A DNA stretch of 64,000 nucleotides, taken from NCBI GenBank assembly GCA_023515745.1, contig JALECJ010000257.1, positions 1,242,687-1,306,686 of the forward strand, given 5' to 3'. Below are positions 1-12,273 of the stretch, piece by piece (the stretch's first letter is position 1; each line of letters opens with the position of its first letter). Made by a program: the position numbers and the translations under genes. The notes under the pieces are model-generated. The model was given only the letters and a program-made list of their open reading frames with translations. It ran no database searches and was not told the DNA's origin. The DNA comes from Amoeboaphelidium protococcarum (Eukaryota; Aphelidiomycota; Aphelidea).

Positions 1-483
1 AATAATACAGTACTAAATGATAGTGTGATGACTCATGTGAAACTGCATTTGTTTGTTTGCTGATTAGAGGCGAGTGCGGCAAAGTTGTTTCAAGCGAGAA
101 GAGAGAATTTCACGCGTCTCACTAACGCCCCTTGCTCTCAAACAACACTTTAGCTATTCAGTATGATAATTTATTTAGTAAATAATTATCGGCCAACGTC
201 ACGCCTAAGACAACCTGATATTGTCAACAATGCTATACTCTTTGAACAACTTTGAGCATTGATATCCCAATAAACATCAAGGCTCCGAGTCTTTAGCTAC
301 TTGTCCCAATGAACGGCTCTCATTTCCAGTAAATTTCTATTTATTGACCGTTTGATTGATACCACAATATGGACAACATAAATTCATCTTGAAAGTAAGC
401 AAAAGAATGTATTAAGTTCACATATATATATTTCTGTATTACATTCACTTTAAAACTTTGAACAAATCAACATTTCATCGTCA
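1..483. other. Intergenic region, left edge
   Basis: No convincing reading frame is seen under the TAR=Gln code. The stretch lies downstream of the first VWD gene. It holds an ACGCGT hexamer at 112-117 and a short TA run near 420-430. It may be the upstream region of a gene beyond the left edge. Confidence 0.5.
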
Positions 484-2508
484 TCACAACATCATCAACA
501 TCAGAGCAGGGATCGCAGCGAACAACGCGCTGATAGCCACAGTAGACGCACCATTACCCATTATAGCATCCTAGATATCTGACAGATTAATATCAGCGAT
601 ACACTTCTTTACATCCTTGATAGGAGTGAAATTGCCATAATTGATACCAGCATCCTTTGCCACCTCAACAGCTTTCGGATTCTCAGTGACCTTCTACTCA
701 CAAGTAGCGTACTCGCGAGCATCATCTGCAGGAACTCCAACAACAGCCTTCTGAGTGTCACAGATACTGTGCATACTTTGACTGTAAGCCTTGACATACA
801 TAGAAGCCTGAAGAGGATTTGTAGCATCCAAACACCATTCAAAGAAGATCTTTACTTCCAGCTTACAAGACAACTTGATGTCCAACAGAGCTTGACATGG
901 GGCATTGTTCAAGGTTGGAGGAGGCGCAGGTACTGGAGTTGGAGCACTTGGTGGCACGCTATGGGTTGGAGTCTCAGTGCTGACTCCTGCAACGGTAGAT
1001 ACGCCTGACCCAACTGAGGATACGCTGTTAACAACGAGAGTAGATGATACGACTTAAGTCTTAGATGCAGACGGAGTCTAGTAAGCAGGAGTATTACCGC
1101 CAGCAGGAGGAGAGGATTGATAAGCTGGTGGATTGACTACAGAAGAAGTGGATCTCACTGCAGGGGATGAGCTAACAATAGCTGTGCCACTTACGACAGG
1201 AGAGGATTGGTAAGCCGGAGGATTTACAGCACCAGATGTAGTAGTTACAACAGTGCCAATAACGGAAGTGGAAGTCTTCTGAGTCGACACCAAAGGTGCG
1301 GTAGTAGTAGTAGATCCCAGTGAACCATTAATTTTGGTAGTGGTAGTGGTGGATGTCGATTTAACAGTAGCAGCACTGACAGGAACGGTGGTAGTGCTGG
1401 TCTTCACAATCAGAGACGTGGTGGTAGTAAGCTTACTGGTAGTAGTGGTGGACTCAATAGTAGCAGCACTGACAGGAACAGTGGTAGTAGTCGGTACCTT
1501 GGTGGTGGTGGTGGTAGTAGTAGTTGTCCCCTTGGTGGTAGTAGTAGTGGTGGAGGTAAAAGCGCAGGATGCAGGCTGAGATGGCACTTGGCACTGTTCC
1601 AGCGTCTAAGCCTGAGGACAACGACCGGCAGCACAGTTCATAATTCTCTCAGATGGGGGAACCACCGCGCTACATTGATCGACAGACTGACAATCCATGC
1701 GGTCCTTGTTATAATTACCACACATACCAGAGACAGACTTTTCAAACGCAGAGTTAAGCGTGATAAAGTTGTTTAGGTAAGCAATGTTGTTAACTGCACC
1801 CCACTAGACAGAAATCATTGCCACACCGTTGATGTTAAACAGCAGTTGATTATCCTAGACAGTAGCAGTGATTCTGTCCTTATTACCGTATGGAGTATAG
1901 GTAGTCGTAACCTTTCCACCAGAGAAAAACGTGGTAACAAGGATGAACTAATCCAGAAATCGGATACCCAGCGATTTAGTACAGGTAAGAGCCATGCCAC
2001 AATCACCTTATTGACCTTGTACAGTCAAATATGGACTTTTGACGTAGTAAACCGCGTCAGCAGGAGTATCCAGCAAATTTTTCGGGATTGTGAAACTGTA
2101 GTTGACACCATCAAACGTCAGGACGTGAGGATCACCAGTGACACTACAAGAAGCTGCGCGATCAATACCGTTTACAACCTTCAAGGCTACCTCCTAAGGC
2201 TTACTGCAGGGAGTGGTGTACACCAGCTTGGCATTCTAGACCATTTTTCCAGGAGCAGAGATTTGCAGATTCTGAGGCTTGTTCCAATTCTGACGCGTGA
2301 ACACCAGCTTGCATTGTGCAATGGTGATCTCATTACTACCAAAGACCACCTCAAAGTCATCAGTATCAGGAGCCTTGTCCAGAGACACAGGCACAGTCTG
2401 ACCTAGACTGCTCATGGTGCCATCAAATTAAGTAAACTGATCACCAAATTTCACCTGCTAAGCATTGACCAAGACGGAGGCAATGCAGATTAAGGACGCG
2501 AGAAGCAT
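484..2508 (-). CDS. Secreted VWD-domain, mucin-like, GPI-anchored-type protein (copy 1)
   Basis: A 674-residue continuous frame (675 codons with TGA) when TAA/TAG are read as Gln. Residues 1-16 form a signal peptide ending in VNA. A von Willebrand type D domain spans about 122-285, with GDPHVLTFDG near its start and CGNYNKD near its end. A Thr-rich mucin segment (about 315-400) and NPPAYQSSP-type repeats follow. Next come a Cys-containing conserved domain (about 530-630) and a hydrophobic C-terminal tail preceded by NGAS, which resembles a GPI attachment signal. The ATG was chosen because the signal peptide starts there. A near-identical paralogue follows at 3670-5697. The likely role is a cell-surface or wall glycoprotein; the partner is unknown. 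Confidence 0.88.
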
Positions 2509-2629
2509 TGTTATAGCTATTTACTAAGTGGATCTATAAAGTCAGAGAATTTGATAGAGAGAAATTATTTGAGAAGAAGAAGCAGGAGGGTGAGTAAAAA
2601 TAAACATTAAATAAGTAGTTGGCCAAGAT

Positions 2630-2760
2630 CGTTTTGCAGAGTGGATTATATTGCTCGATAGCCAATCCCCCGTTTGTGGCCATCTTGGCAATACGCGGAT
2701 TGGTAAAAAGCGAGATCCGATTTCAATTGATTGGATCTTGGCAAAGTTGCATACCAATCC
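2630..2760 (-). promoter_or_regulatory. Conserved upstream module of VWD gene copy 1 (CCAAT-type)
   Basis: Positions 2652-2704 match the region upstream of copy 2 (5837-5889) almost base for base. The match includes AGCCAATC, CCATCTTGGC and GCGGATTGGT. Paired CCAAT/ATTGG boxes conserved between paralogues while flanking DNA has diverged indicate a selected promoter element. A ctataaag-like element lies about 25 bp upstream of the ATG in both copies. Confidence 0.6.
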
Positions 2761-3669
2761 CAGTGTAACAATATATTGCAACTAAAAATCATAGTAAATG
2801 TTAACGATAGTACAGCTCAATCACCTCCGCCTGTGGTAGATATGAATTTGGTAACGATGAAAGTAAAGCTGCGACACGCTCCAAAACAAGCGTTTAAAGA
2901 TGGCGCGGACCAATGCTATGTTGATTTTTGATTGATTAATGTTCTTATTAACTTATTTCATTTATCTGTTTGATATTACTACTATCTTATTCGACACTTA
3001 TATTCGAACGCGTTTATAAGCTGTGTATGAGAATAGAAGTTGAGAGCTTCGTAGTACTACCAGCACACAATCTTAGTTGGCATGCAGTTCTAGATGGAAG
3101 ACACAGTTTTCAGAACCTCTTTACTTCACCCAAGTATTTCAGTTCTTTCACGAAAAATTCTTTCAGTATAAAGATGGGCTTCTAAATGGTCCCTTATTGT
3201 TCAGCATGATCTCCACTAACAGCAGCGCGTTTCACTTAGCAAGGACTGTGCTTGAAGAGCAATTAAACGCGAATTTCCAGTTCGATTGATGAACAATTCT
3301 GCGCAATGACTTTGAAAGAGTGGCATGAGCATCTTAGAAGAGCTGACACCACGTTATAGACGAGCACATATAAAAAAATAGCAGAGTTATTTAGAGTGAA
3401 AATTCGCTGAACAAGCATGTTATGTTTCATAGAAAAATAGGTATTGACAATGTATAGAGTGCAATTGAGACACAGTTAAGTTCTTAAACACTTCAGTTAA
3501 GATACCATTCTGTAATATCTTTTTAATCAAGTACCCACCATTCATTAAAAAGCTCACATGGTAGTTCTTCTTAATATCACCGCACTGGCAAATCAAAACT
3601 TAAAAGAACTGCATGCATTAAATTTATATATTCTTGAGGCTTCATTTTATAATTTATCATCATATTTCA
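2761..3669. other. Intergenic region between the VWD paralogues
   Basis: No gene can be defined. Several short frames near 2970-3290 overlap in different phases. One contains a FFHE motif faintly like the F-box family near 49 kb, but this is too weak to call. An ACGCGT hexamer lies at 3008-3013. Confidence 0.4.
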
Positions 3670-5697
3670 TCACAACATCATCAGCATTAAAGCAGGGATG
3701 GCAGCGAACAACGCGCTGATTGCCACGTTAGACGCGCCACTACCCATTATAGCATCCTAGATATCTGACAGATTAATATCAGCGATACACTTCTTCACAT
3801 CCTTGATAGGGGTGAAGTTGCCGTAGTTGATACCAGCATCCTTTGCCACCTCGACTGCTTTTGGATTCTCAATGATCTTCTACTCACAAGTAGCATAATT
3901 GCGGACCTCATCCACAGGCACTACGGTCACAGCCTTTTGAGTCTCACAGATACTGTGCATACTTTCGCCATAAGCTTTGACATACATAGAGGCCTAGAGA
4001 GGATTTGTGGCATCCAAACACCATTCAAAGAAGATTTTGACATCAAGCTTACAAGATACCTTGACGTCCAACAGAGCTTGACATGGTGCATTATCCAAAT
4101 TTGGGGTTGGGACAGGCATAGGAGGTGGCGGAGGTATAGGAGTTGGAGCACTTGGTGGCACGCTATGGGTTGGAGTCTCAGTACTGATTCCTACAACGGT
4201 AGATACGCTGCTAACAACGAGAGTAGATGATACGACTTAAGTCTTTGATGCAGACGGAGTCTAGTAAGCAGGGGTATTACCGCCAGCAGGAGGTGAGGAT
4301 AAGTAAGCTGGTGGATTGACCACAGTAGAAGTTGATCTCACTGCAGGAGATGAACTGACTATAGCTGTGCCACTTACGACAGGAGAAGACTTGTAAGCTG
4401 GCGGATTGACTACGGTAGAAGTTGATCCCACTGCAGGGGATGAGCTTACGACGGCTGTGCCACTTACGACAGGAGAGGATTGGTAAGCCGGAGGATTTAC
4501 AGCACCAGATGTAGTAGTTACAACAGTGCCAATAACGGAAGTGGAAGTCTTCTGAGTCGACACCAAAGGTGCGGTGGTGGAGGTGGATTCTACAGTAGCA
4601 GCACTGACCGGTACAGTGGTAGTGCTGGTCTTCACAATCAGAGACGTGGTGGTAGTAGCCTTTTGGGTAGTGGTAGTTGTGGACTCAACGGTAGCAGCAC
4701 TGACAGGAACAGTGGTAGTAGTCGGTACCTTAGTGGTGGTGGTGGTAACAGCGCAAGATGCAGACTGAGTTGGTAGTTTACACTTCTGCAGGACAATGGC
4801 CTATGGACAACGACCAGCAGCACAGTTGGTGATTCTCTCAGCTGGAGGAACCAACGCGCCACACTGCTCAATAGACATACAATCCTTACCATCCTTGTTG
4901 AAGTTACCACACATACCAGAAATGGTCTTTTCAAAAGCAGAATTCAATGTAATGAAATTGTTCAGATAAGCAATGTTATTAATGGCACCCCACTTGACAG
5001 AAATCATAGCCACACCATTGATGTTGAACAGCAGCTGATTATCCTTGACAGTAGCTGTAATTCTGTCCTTGTTGCCATAGGGGGTGTAAGTAGTCGTAGC
5101 CTTCCCTTGAGAGTAAGAGGTGGTGACCAGGATGAACTAGTCCAAAAACCGAATACCCAAAGACTTGGTACAAGTAGCAGCCATACCACAGTCGCCCTGT
5201 TGACCTTACACAGTAAGATACGGACTTCTCATGTAGTACACAGTGTCGCTAGGAGTATCCAGCAGATTTTTCGGAATGGTGAAGACATACTTTGCACCAT
5301 CGAAAGATAGTACGTGAGGATCACCAGTGACACTACAAGTAGCTGCATCATTTTTACCATTAACAACCTTCAGCGAAACATTTTGAGGCTTGCCGCAGGG
5401 AGTAGTATAGACCAGTGTGCCCTACGCAGCCATCTTCTCGGGAGCAGAAATGTGCAGATTCTGCGGCTTATTCCAATTTTAACGCGTGAACACCAGCTTA
5501 CACTGAGCTATAGTAACATCTTCACTACCAAACTGCACCTCAAAGTTGTCAGTATCAGGAGCCTTGTCCAGAGACACAGGGATGATCTGACCAAGACCAC
5601 CAATAGTACCGTCAAATTTCGTCTGCTCATCGCCAAATTTGACCTTTTAGGCATTGACCAAAACGGAAGCGATACAGATTAAGGACGCGAAAAGCAT
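3670..5697 (-). CDS. Secreted VWD-domain, mucin-like, GPI-anchored-type protein (copy 2)
   Basis: A 675-residue frame (676 codons) under TAR=Gln, collinear with copy 1. It has a signal peptide ending in VNA, a VWD domain with GDPHVLSFDG and CGNFNKD, a Thr/Ser-rich stalk, three NPPAY-type repeats (copy 1 has fewer), a conserved Cys domain and a hydrophobic tail after GSGAS. The stalk repeat number and the proline run before the C-terminal domain differ between copies, as expected for rapidly evolving surface proteins. Gene order, orientation and a conserved promoter show tandem duplication. Function beyond surface glycoprotein is inference. Confidence 0.88.
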
Positions 5698-5809
5698 TAT
5701 TGTTGTTATCCAGATGGATCTATAAAGACAGACAGACAATAAGACAGAGAAAATTATTATAAATTATTTGTGGAGAGAGGAAGAGAAAATCAGTTGTAAA
5801 AAGTACAAG

Positions 5810-5935
5810 GCCAAGATTGTCTGAGTGATCTTAAATTGCCCGATAGCCAATCACTCGTTTGTGACCATCTTGGCGGTACGCGGATTGGTCCTGCGAGATT
5901 CGACCTCAGTGGATTGGGGTCTTGGCGACGTAGCA
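5810..5935 (-). promoter_or_regulatory. Conserved upstream module of VWD gene copy 2 (CCAAT-type)
   Basis: Contains CGATAGCCAATC, CCATCTTGGC and GCGGATTGGT in the same order and spacing as the module upstream of copy 1. A downstream GGATTGGGGTCTTGGC block matches GATTGGATCTTGGC of copy 1. It sits 140-240 bp from the ATG. Confidence 0.6.
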
Positions 5936-6156
5936 CAGCACCCCTCAATGTATCTTGATAATGTATTGCCGGATCTAGAGCTGAATATCTCACATTTGTA
6001 TATAAGGCTGATAGCACAATGCTAATAACGATCTTTGATTTCATATCTGAGTGTAAAACATATTAATAGTCTAAACAGCGTCTAAAAAATCCAGAAAATA
6101 TAGGCATGACTATTCTATATATATTATTCCCATCGGCTTTAAAACTCTCGGCATTT
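5936..6156. other. Short intergenic region
   Basis: AT-rich, with no supported gene. It separates the promoter of VWD copy 2 from the 3' end of the OPA1/Mgm1-like gene. Confidence 0.4.
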
Positions 6157-8739
6157 TCATCTTGACTGATTTATCTATATCAACTTGTCCATAGCCGATT
6201 AGAGCAGCTCCTTCTTGCGTTAAAGCATCAGGTGCTTCCTGACTTGAGGATTCTCATTAGCAAACTCTTAAATCTCATCGCGACTCTTGGAGTAATATAA
6301 CTTGGAGTCAATCTCACGAGGCACTTGATAGAGAAGCTCATTCAACAACTCCACCCAGATGAACATTGTAGCAGTCTGAGCCATCTTATCAGCGATCATG
6401 AACAAATACGGCTCGGGACATTGTATCTTTAGATGCGAATCTTTATCTGCACTAAATCCAGCACATTGAGATGGAACAAACCATCCAGAGCGGAGTTGAT
6501 ACAATCTACCCTCAACTTGATTAATCTACTTTTACAATGATAGAGCTTCCATTGCTATTTGTCTCAATTTTGGGGATATTGAAGATGGTTTGCCAGTTGA
6601 CGGAGACTCTTTACCATTATCGGTGCCATCAGACGTCACCTGCTACATGGCCGATTTCAAAACTCTACCACCAACGGCATTCTTAATTTTTATCAAATCA
6701 GCTCTCACAGACTACAATTTGAGTTCCAAAGCTGCAATAGATCGCCTCAAACCTTCATCCCACTCAGATTCTGTGTAGTCAGTCTCATACTTGTACGGCT
6801 TGATAGTGTTCTCTACCTGCTCCACCGAGGTATGAAATTTACTCTTGATCACAGTCTAAATCATATCTTTTATTACATTAACAGCATCCTAATGATAGAT
6901 AAAAGGCTCTGTGGCAATGACAGAGTCCAGTTAAGTCAAAATCTTATCTACAACACACTGAGTAGAATCTTTGCCAATCTTGCTCTTACTCAGATTGCTG
7001 TGCGCTCTATCCAAACTATGCTTATTGTATAAGCTACGGTCATTATCACCATCATATTTTCCACCAGATAATCCTTAAGCGTCTTGATAATACTACTACT
7101 GCAGTATATCGACCAATTTCTAATCCAATACTTGCATGATTTCTAGCCGTATTTGAGATCGACCATAATCATTCATAATCTTCCGGAATGACGACTTAAA
7201 TTTATCAATCACCTCAGTAGTATACGCCTCAGGAGATAACTATCTATCATCATATTACACCTTGAAATTATAGGAAGCCTCCTCCAATTCATGACCAACA
7301 TTACTCATTACACTGCCGAGTGACTTGGCCATACTCTGCTCCAGCGTGCCGATCAGCTTTCTCCTCAGTAATTCAATTCCCACCTGAGAGGTCACCTTAT
7401 TCAACTATGAGCGATTAGATTTCAACCACTATGACTCCACCGAAGAATTGATTTTCTTGCACATTACGCCATAATAACCTAAATTCAAAGGATAATCTTG
7501 ATTCTGGATAAGATTCACCAATTTCTGCGGCTCAATAAGATCTATTTTAGTCAGAACACCTATAGTCCTTTCACCATCTGGATCCACTTTACGACTCTCA
7601 TTCAACGCTTCACTATTGGCCAAGTCTACATCACTGGCTGACACGGCGAGGATAATGTTGGGCTCCTTCAAGTACTTTCTACACAAATCTACGATTTTCT
7701 ACTTTAATTCATCAGGCTGATTCCTGTTATTCACAGCGATATACCCAGGCAAATCTATCAGTGTAAGATCAGGCACATTTGGGGAGTATATGCGCAGATC
7801 AATTGGATCATCAGATACACAATCCTACTCCGGAACTGACATATTAAGATCAGCGATTATACTCTGCACTCTCTTAAAGTCAGCAATACGCTTCAGACCT
7901 TATCGTGGAAATTCGGCATATTCTTCCCCTCCACCGTTAGAATTCGATTTAAGATTGGTCGAATTATCACTACCATTAGAGATAGAAGGAGACGGTGAAG
8001 TATTGATTAGAGTGATCTCAATAGGACGGCGAGTCACCATATTGACACCTTTGGGAAGGAACTCATTGCCAACAATCGCTTCCAGGAGCGAACTCTTACC
8101 AGAACTCTATGAGCCAATAACTACTATAGACGGCAATTGAAATCTATCAACATGATCCACAGAAACCAATATATTCTTCACCTCTAACAATCGCCTGGTC
8201 AGCATTAGAAATCCCCCTTGTTATGCTATTCCAATCCTCTAATCATCATCATCTCCGTTGTCGCGGTTCCCCGCACTAGAAGACTCATCTGAAGAAAATT
8301 ATACACTATTATTAGTATTATCATCTAAATACGAATCAGAAAGTGCATACAAAATATGATTACCAGTCTTTAGGGAGGCTTATTGCGCCTATCCACCACC
8401 GATACTCCTATCTGAGCGCGATTATGGAAATAAACCGCTCAAATCCAAATCTTTAAACATTCCATTCTGAGGTATCTAAATACCTTTGATATAATCACCC
8501 AGAGACTGAAGTCTATCATTACCCCAAGTGGACAGCTTATCACTGTAATAGGACATGGTGGCAACAGTTGCACCTGCAGCACCCAGTATAGAGCGAGAGG
8601 CAAACTTGGACAGGGCCAGAAAGTTCCGCGGTGTAATAAAAGTCCTCCTCTGCTACTTCCATCTTAATGATAACGACTTCTATTATAAAGACGTTCTGTA
8701 TCCATACAGCAAAATGGTGGAAACTGGACGCACAATCAT
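6157..8739 (-). CDS. MGM1: Mitochondrial dynamin-like GTPase, Mgm1/OPA1 type
   Basis: An 860-residue frame under TAR=Gln (2583 nt, no intron needed). The N-terminus is rich in Arg, Ser and Leu with few acids, then has a Gly/Ala hydrophobic stretch at about 49-62, as in an imported inner-membrane protein. GTPase motifs: GSQSSGKS near 206, DLPG near 327 and TKID near 396. The segment around [20 protein letters not shown] is diagnostic of the Mgm1/OPA1 branch rather than endocytic dynamin. The C-terminal third fits a stalk/GED region. The family fuses mitochondrial inner membranes and shapes cristae. The start at 8739 keeps the presequence; an internal ATG at 8556 would lose it. Its presence implies conventional mitochondria. 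Confidence 0.9.
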
Positions 8740-9150
8740 TATAATTAGGAGGTATGCGTGTTAAATGATTAATTAAGTGAGAGTACAGTTAATGAGTGTT
8801 GATGTGGAAACAAGAACTGAAGAAAGAAAGAACGTCGCACGCCTTTCTCTTTTAACTCTCGACGCGTTTTAGTGAAATGAAATGAATTAATGCAAAAGCG
8901 ACCAGTCTAACGAGATTCTTTTTAAACGCGCGCGCGTGTAAATTCTCTTCTTTCCCTTTCGATTCGAGTAGAAATTATATTTGGTGAAAGTCTGATTTAA
9001 GCGATGCTGCTCGTTAACGTTTGCAGTATGGCTATACAAGTACATTTTGATGAGCACTGGAGGTGAATTTGTTGAATGGTGTATTTGTATGATATGCTTA
9101 GTCCATCCTAGTTGGGTCTTGTCATAATTGGAGACTGAGAGAGCGTTTCG
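8740..9150. promoter_or_regulatory. Upstream region of the MGM1-like gene
   Basis: No gene is supported here. An ACGCGT hexamer at 8862-8867, followed by TTTAGTGAAA, lies about 125 bp upstream of the MGM1-like start codon. It resembles MluI-box/E2F-type elements. Regulatory meaning is inference. Confidence 0.3.
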
Positions 9151-10342
9151 TGATTGAAGGTGCCTTTGAAGCCTGGTGACTACTGGGTGTCTATTGCTGA
9201 ACAAGGTTCTATCTTAAACAATGCCAGCAAGTTTTTCATTTCAGGAGCTGGAATAATGGACAACATGCAATTAGTAATTGTATAGCTCGCAGCATGACCG
9301 TGATATGGCGCTGTCAATGTACCCAAGTTGTGGCGGAAAGTTCATACCTAATACCTTACTATCGTTTCTAAAGATCTTCTGGGCAACCTAATTGCAGGCA
9401 CGGATGAAGAGCTAAATTTGCTGAAGTAGACGATATTAGATAATCATTACTTAAGATTCCTTGGAAGCACCGCGGTATATCATTACGCGATGGACTTTTT
9501 GCACGGCTAAACGTAGTGGGCCGTTGAGAAGTAATATCCTTAACTGGGTATCCATGTATTAAGCTGTTTCTTCAAGGAGTTTGTGCAAGGTTTTCGACGC
9601 CTTAATAGATCTCCAATCTCGTCGAGATTTGTAAATATTCATGAAGAAATTGTCGGGGTGGCTGAGAAGATATAATCTGGAAGTGGATCAGATTTTTCAT
9701 GTCTTTATTAGGAGGTCTGGCAGGATTATGAAATTGCCGCCACTAATCATTTGTCCTCGAATTTGATGATCGTTTTGAAACGCATCGTGGTGCACTTCCT
9801 CCACTGTGATGCTTCTGTTTTGTGGTCTTATTGTTCTGTCTGGGTAATTTACTGTTGCAAAAAGGTTTTCATCAAATTAAAGTGTATCTAAATTAGCACC
9901 CTGCTGATGCTAATATGTGCACAAATGAGTTGAAGGTAGCGTTACGATCACCTTAATCTGACGAGCTTTTGAGACGAATGTCTGCATATACTGCAAATGT
10001 TACCGGAAGTCCCTCATATTGGTTCCCTGAGTTTACCAGAAGATGATAAAGCAGATTTCCATTGCCGTTTAGCTACCGGGGATTTCTCTGGTGAGCTGAA
10101 ATATAAGCTTCAGAGGTCCATATCAAATACTGTGAAGAATCTACTATAGTCAATTAGTATCAGGAGTAGAAATGCTAGGATAATAATCTCCCCTCCCCTC
10201 TCTCTCGAGTAGACGATTGCCATGCTTCTGAATACATACAACTAGAACTAGGCTAATGGCTTTTATTGGGCTCTATAGTCGCTATATGTCTATCTCGATG
10301 GTTTGCGTTACGTACAGATCACTCTGCTCTGAAGTAGATGTT
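9150..10342 (+). CDS. Unresolved coding-like region, possibly intron-containing or decayed (mobile-element-like?)
   Basis: Under TAR=Gln an open stretch of about 200 codons runs from roughly 9302 to 9924. A further frame ends at TGA near 10056 and another near 10340. Removing a candidate intron (GTAATTTACTG...AAATTAG, near 9846-9898) joins the first frame to one containing ELLRRMSAYTANVTGSPSYW. That motif recalls the N-terminal domain of Helitron-type proteins. The start, exon chain and identity are not established, and in-frame TGAs near 9290-9300 need an intron or indicate decay. It could also be an ordinary unrecognised gene. The limits given are approximate. Confidence 0.3.
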
Positions 10343-10701
10343 TAGTCTGAAGACCACTAATAGGAGATTACGCAAGTGAGCAATGGAATCCGTTTGATTT
10401 CAAGGCCCACTTCCTAAAAGTCACCGCTAGGCTGAATTTTGATGAAGAAGAAGATGTACTATAGTGCACAATGAACTGGCTGTATAAATTATCCAATTTA
10501 TCGGTTTGGATCCATAGTAATGCATGAAACAAATCCTGATGAATAAAATTATTGTAAAAGAAACATTTTAATAGAGACACGACACATCTATTCTCTGACA
10601 AACACTGGCTCAATCTCACTTTAACACACACCACTTTACGGCGAAAGTAGTAACAACAATAACAACTATAAATAATAATTAGAGACTCCAACCAACTAAT
10701 C
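10343..10701. other. Intergenic, 3' flank of transporter gene
   Basis: AT-rich, with no supported reading frame. It lies just downstream of the minus-strand transporter gene. Confidence 0.4.
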
Positions 10702-12273
10702 TCAAAGACCAAGCCCAAGCATGATACCATAGCCAACAGTGACAGTTATGAGGAGAACAATCACACTTACAGGGATACCAACCTTGAGAAAGTCTTTAGT
10801 CTTTACGAACGGCCGGCCACCGACACTCTCAATTGATATGGCGGTGATGTTAGGGAAACCAGAGATGGGCAATCCCATGGCACCACTGCACATTATAGCA
10901 CAGCCAAAGACCAGAAGATTAGCATGATCTCCAGGTAGAGTCTTACCAACAGCTTACACAAGAGGCAGAAGAATCAGAGCACTCACCGTATGTGAGATGA
11001 ATGTGGCCACCACAAGCACGAATGCTGAAAAGGCGATCAACACCACAAGCAAGTCGTGATCAACCATGGTCTCAGAGATGGACGTGCCAATAACCTTAAG
11101 CAGGCTGGTGTTCTCCACCACACTTCCCAGAGACATGCCACCCATGGCCAGCATAATGACAGACCACAGAAATGTATTGAAATCGTGCTAATTCAAAATT
11201 CCAGAGCCGAAAAAGAGCACCATAGGAATGATGGCAATCACACCACTGTTTCCAATATACGCATTCAAAGTACTTTCCAGACACCACAGGGCAATAGTAC
11301 TCAACGAAACACCAAGTATAAAGTAATGCTTCTTCGTAAGTGGCTCCATCGCAGAATTGATCGGCTCAACCAATGGCGTGGACTTATGAGGCTGATATGT
11401 CAATAGCAACATGGACCAGCACGTGAACAGAGACAATAACGATATTGGAATGGACACACAGAGCCATTTAAACCAAGACACGGGAGGATCCATGTAGTAG
11501 AGGGCGATAGCATTCTGCGGACTACTAATAGGCGTTGTCAATCCTCCGATATTGGCACTGAGCGCTATACCCATCACCAGGCTGATGGCAAAGGTATTAC
11601 CAGAATCCAGAGACTTCAGCACAGGCTCCATGATGGAGAAACACAAAACTGGAGCAGCCACGTTGGAAATCCACATACTCATGAACCAGGAGACAAACAT
11701 AATGGCCAGCAACACGGCCCAGCTCTTTGTGCCAGCTCTACTCAAGATAAATACAGCCAAGCGCTTGGCCAGACCATACTTGGACATGGCAGACGCAATG
11801 GTAAAACCTCCGAGCAAGAGCATAATCACCGGGGCCCACATCTTGCTAAATACGAATTTCGCAGCTTCATTAGCAGTCATGGCCACAGTTATCCATCCTT
11901 ATTGATCCTACTCCAGCACTTACTTAACAGGCACTCTGAGCACAACAAGGAGAAATGGCACACACATTGACGTGACATACAATGGCAAAGCTTCGCTGGC
12001 CCACATCAAGGACGCAAAAATCAGCACAGCAAAGCATCTATTCTTTGACCCCTCCCCAAATATATCAACTGATAAAAGCACAGCCAACACTATAGTATTT
12101 ATAAGGAGAAACACAACTTTTCTAGATACGTTAAACTTTGTATTAGTGTTCAGTTTAGCATCAGCATTATTGAGCACCTCTGTGGACTCTTGCTGATCAA
12201 GAGGCACATATCCAAAGAAATTGGGACGCTTACCACCTACAATATTATTCTACTACGAGTCTTCGATATCCAT
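10702..12273 (-). CDS. SLC13/DASS-family transporter, Pho91-like phosphate/anion permease
   Basis: A 523-residue polytopic membrane protein under TAR=Gln (1572 nt), with about a dozen hydrophobic segments. Signature segments are WASEALPLYVTSM, MWISNVAAPVLCFS and GGLTTPISSPQNAIAL, which match the divalent-anion:Na+ symporter core and in particular fungal Pho87/90/91 proteins. The SPX domain at the N-terminus of yeast Pho91 is absent; only a short soluble leader (MDIEDSQQ...) precedes the membrane domain. Expected role: sodium- or proton-coupled phosphate or dicarboxylate transport across plasma or vacuolar membrane. The exact substrate cannot be read from sequence. Confidence 0.85.

Noticed and set aside
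1334-1579. Poly-Val open frame opposite the VWD gene stalk (also 4574-4768, 53154-53375, 58400-58795)
   Set aside because: These are antisense shadows of Thr (ACN) codon runs, with no start context or domain.
3077-3289. Fragment with a FFHE motif, possibly an F-box family relic
   Set aside because: Similarity is a few residues only, and other phases are equally open.
5880-5920. tRNA T-loop-like AGATTCGACCTC
   Set aside because: No acceptor stem or anticodon arm can be paired around it. It lies in the conserved VWD promoter. No convincing tRNA was found in the window.
8887-9204. 105-codon minus-strand ORF upstream of the MGM1-like gene
   Set aside because: Composition and context show no protein features. 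It overlaps the likely promoter and no homology was recognised.
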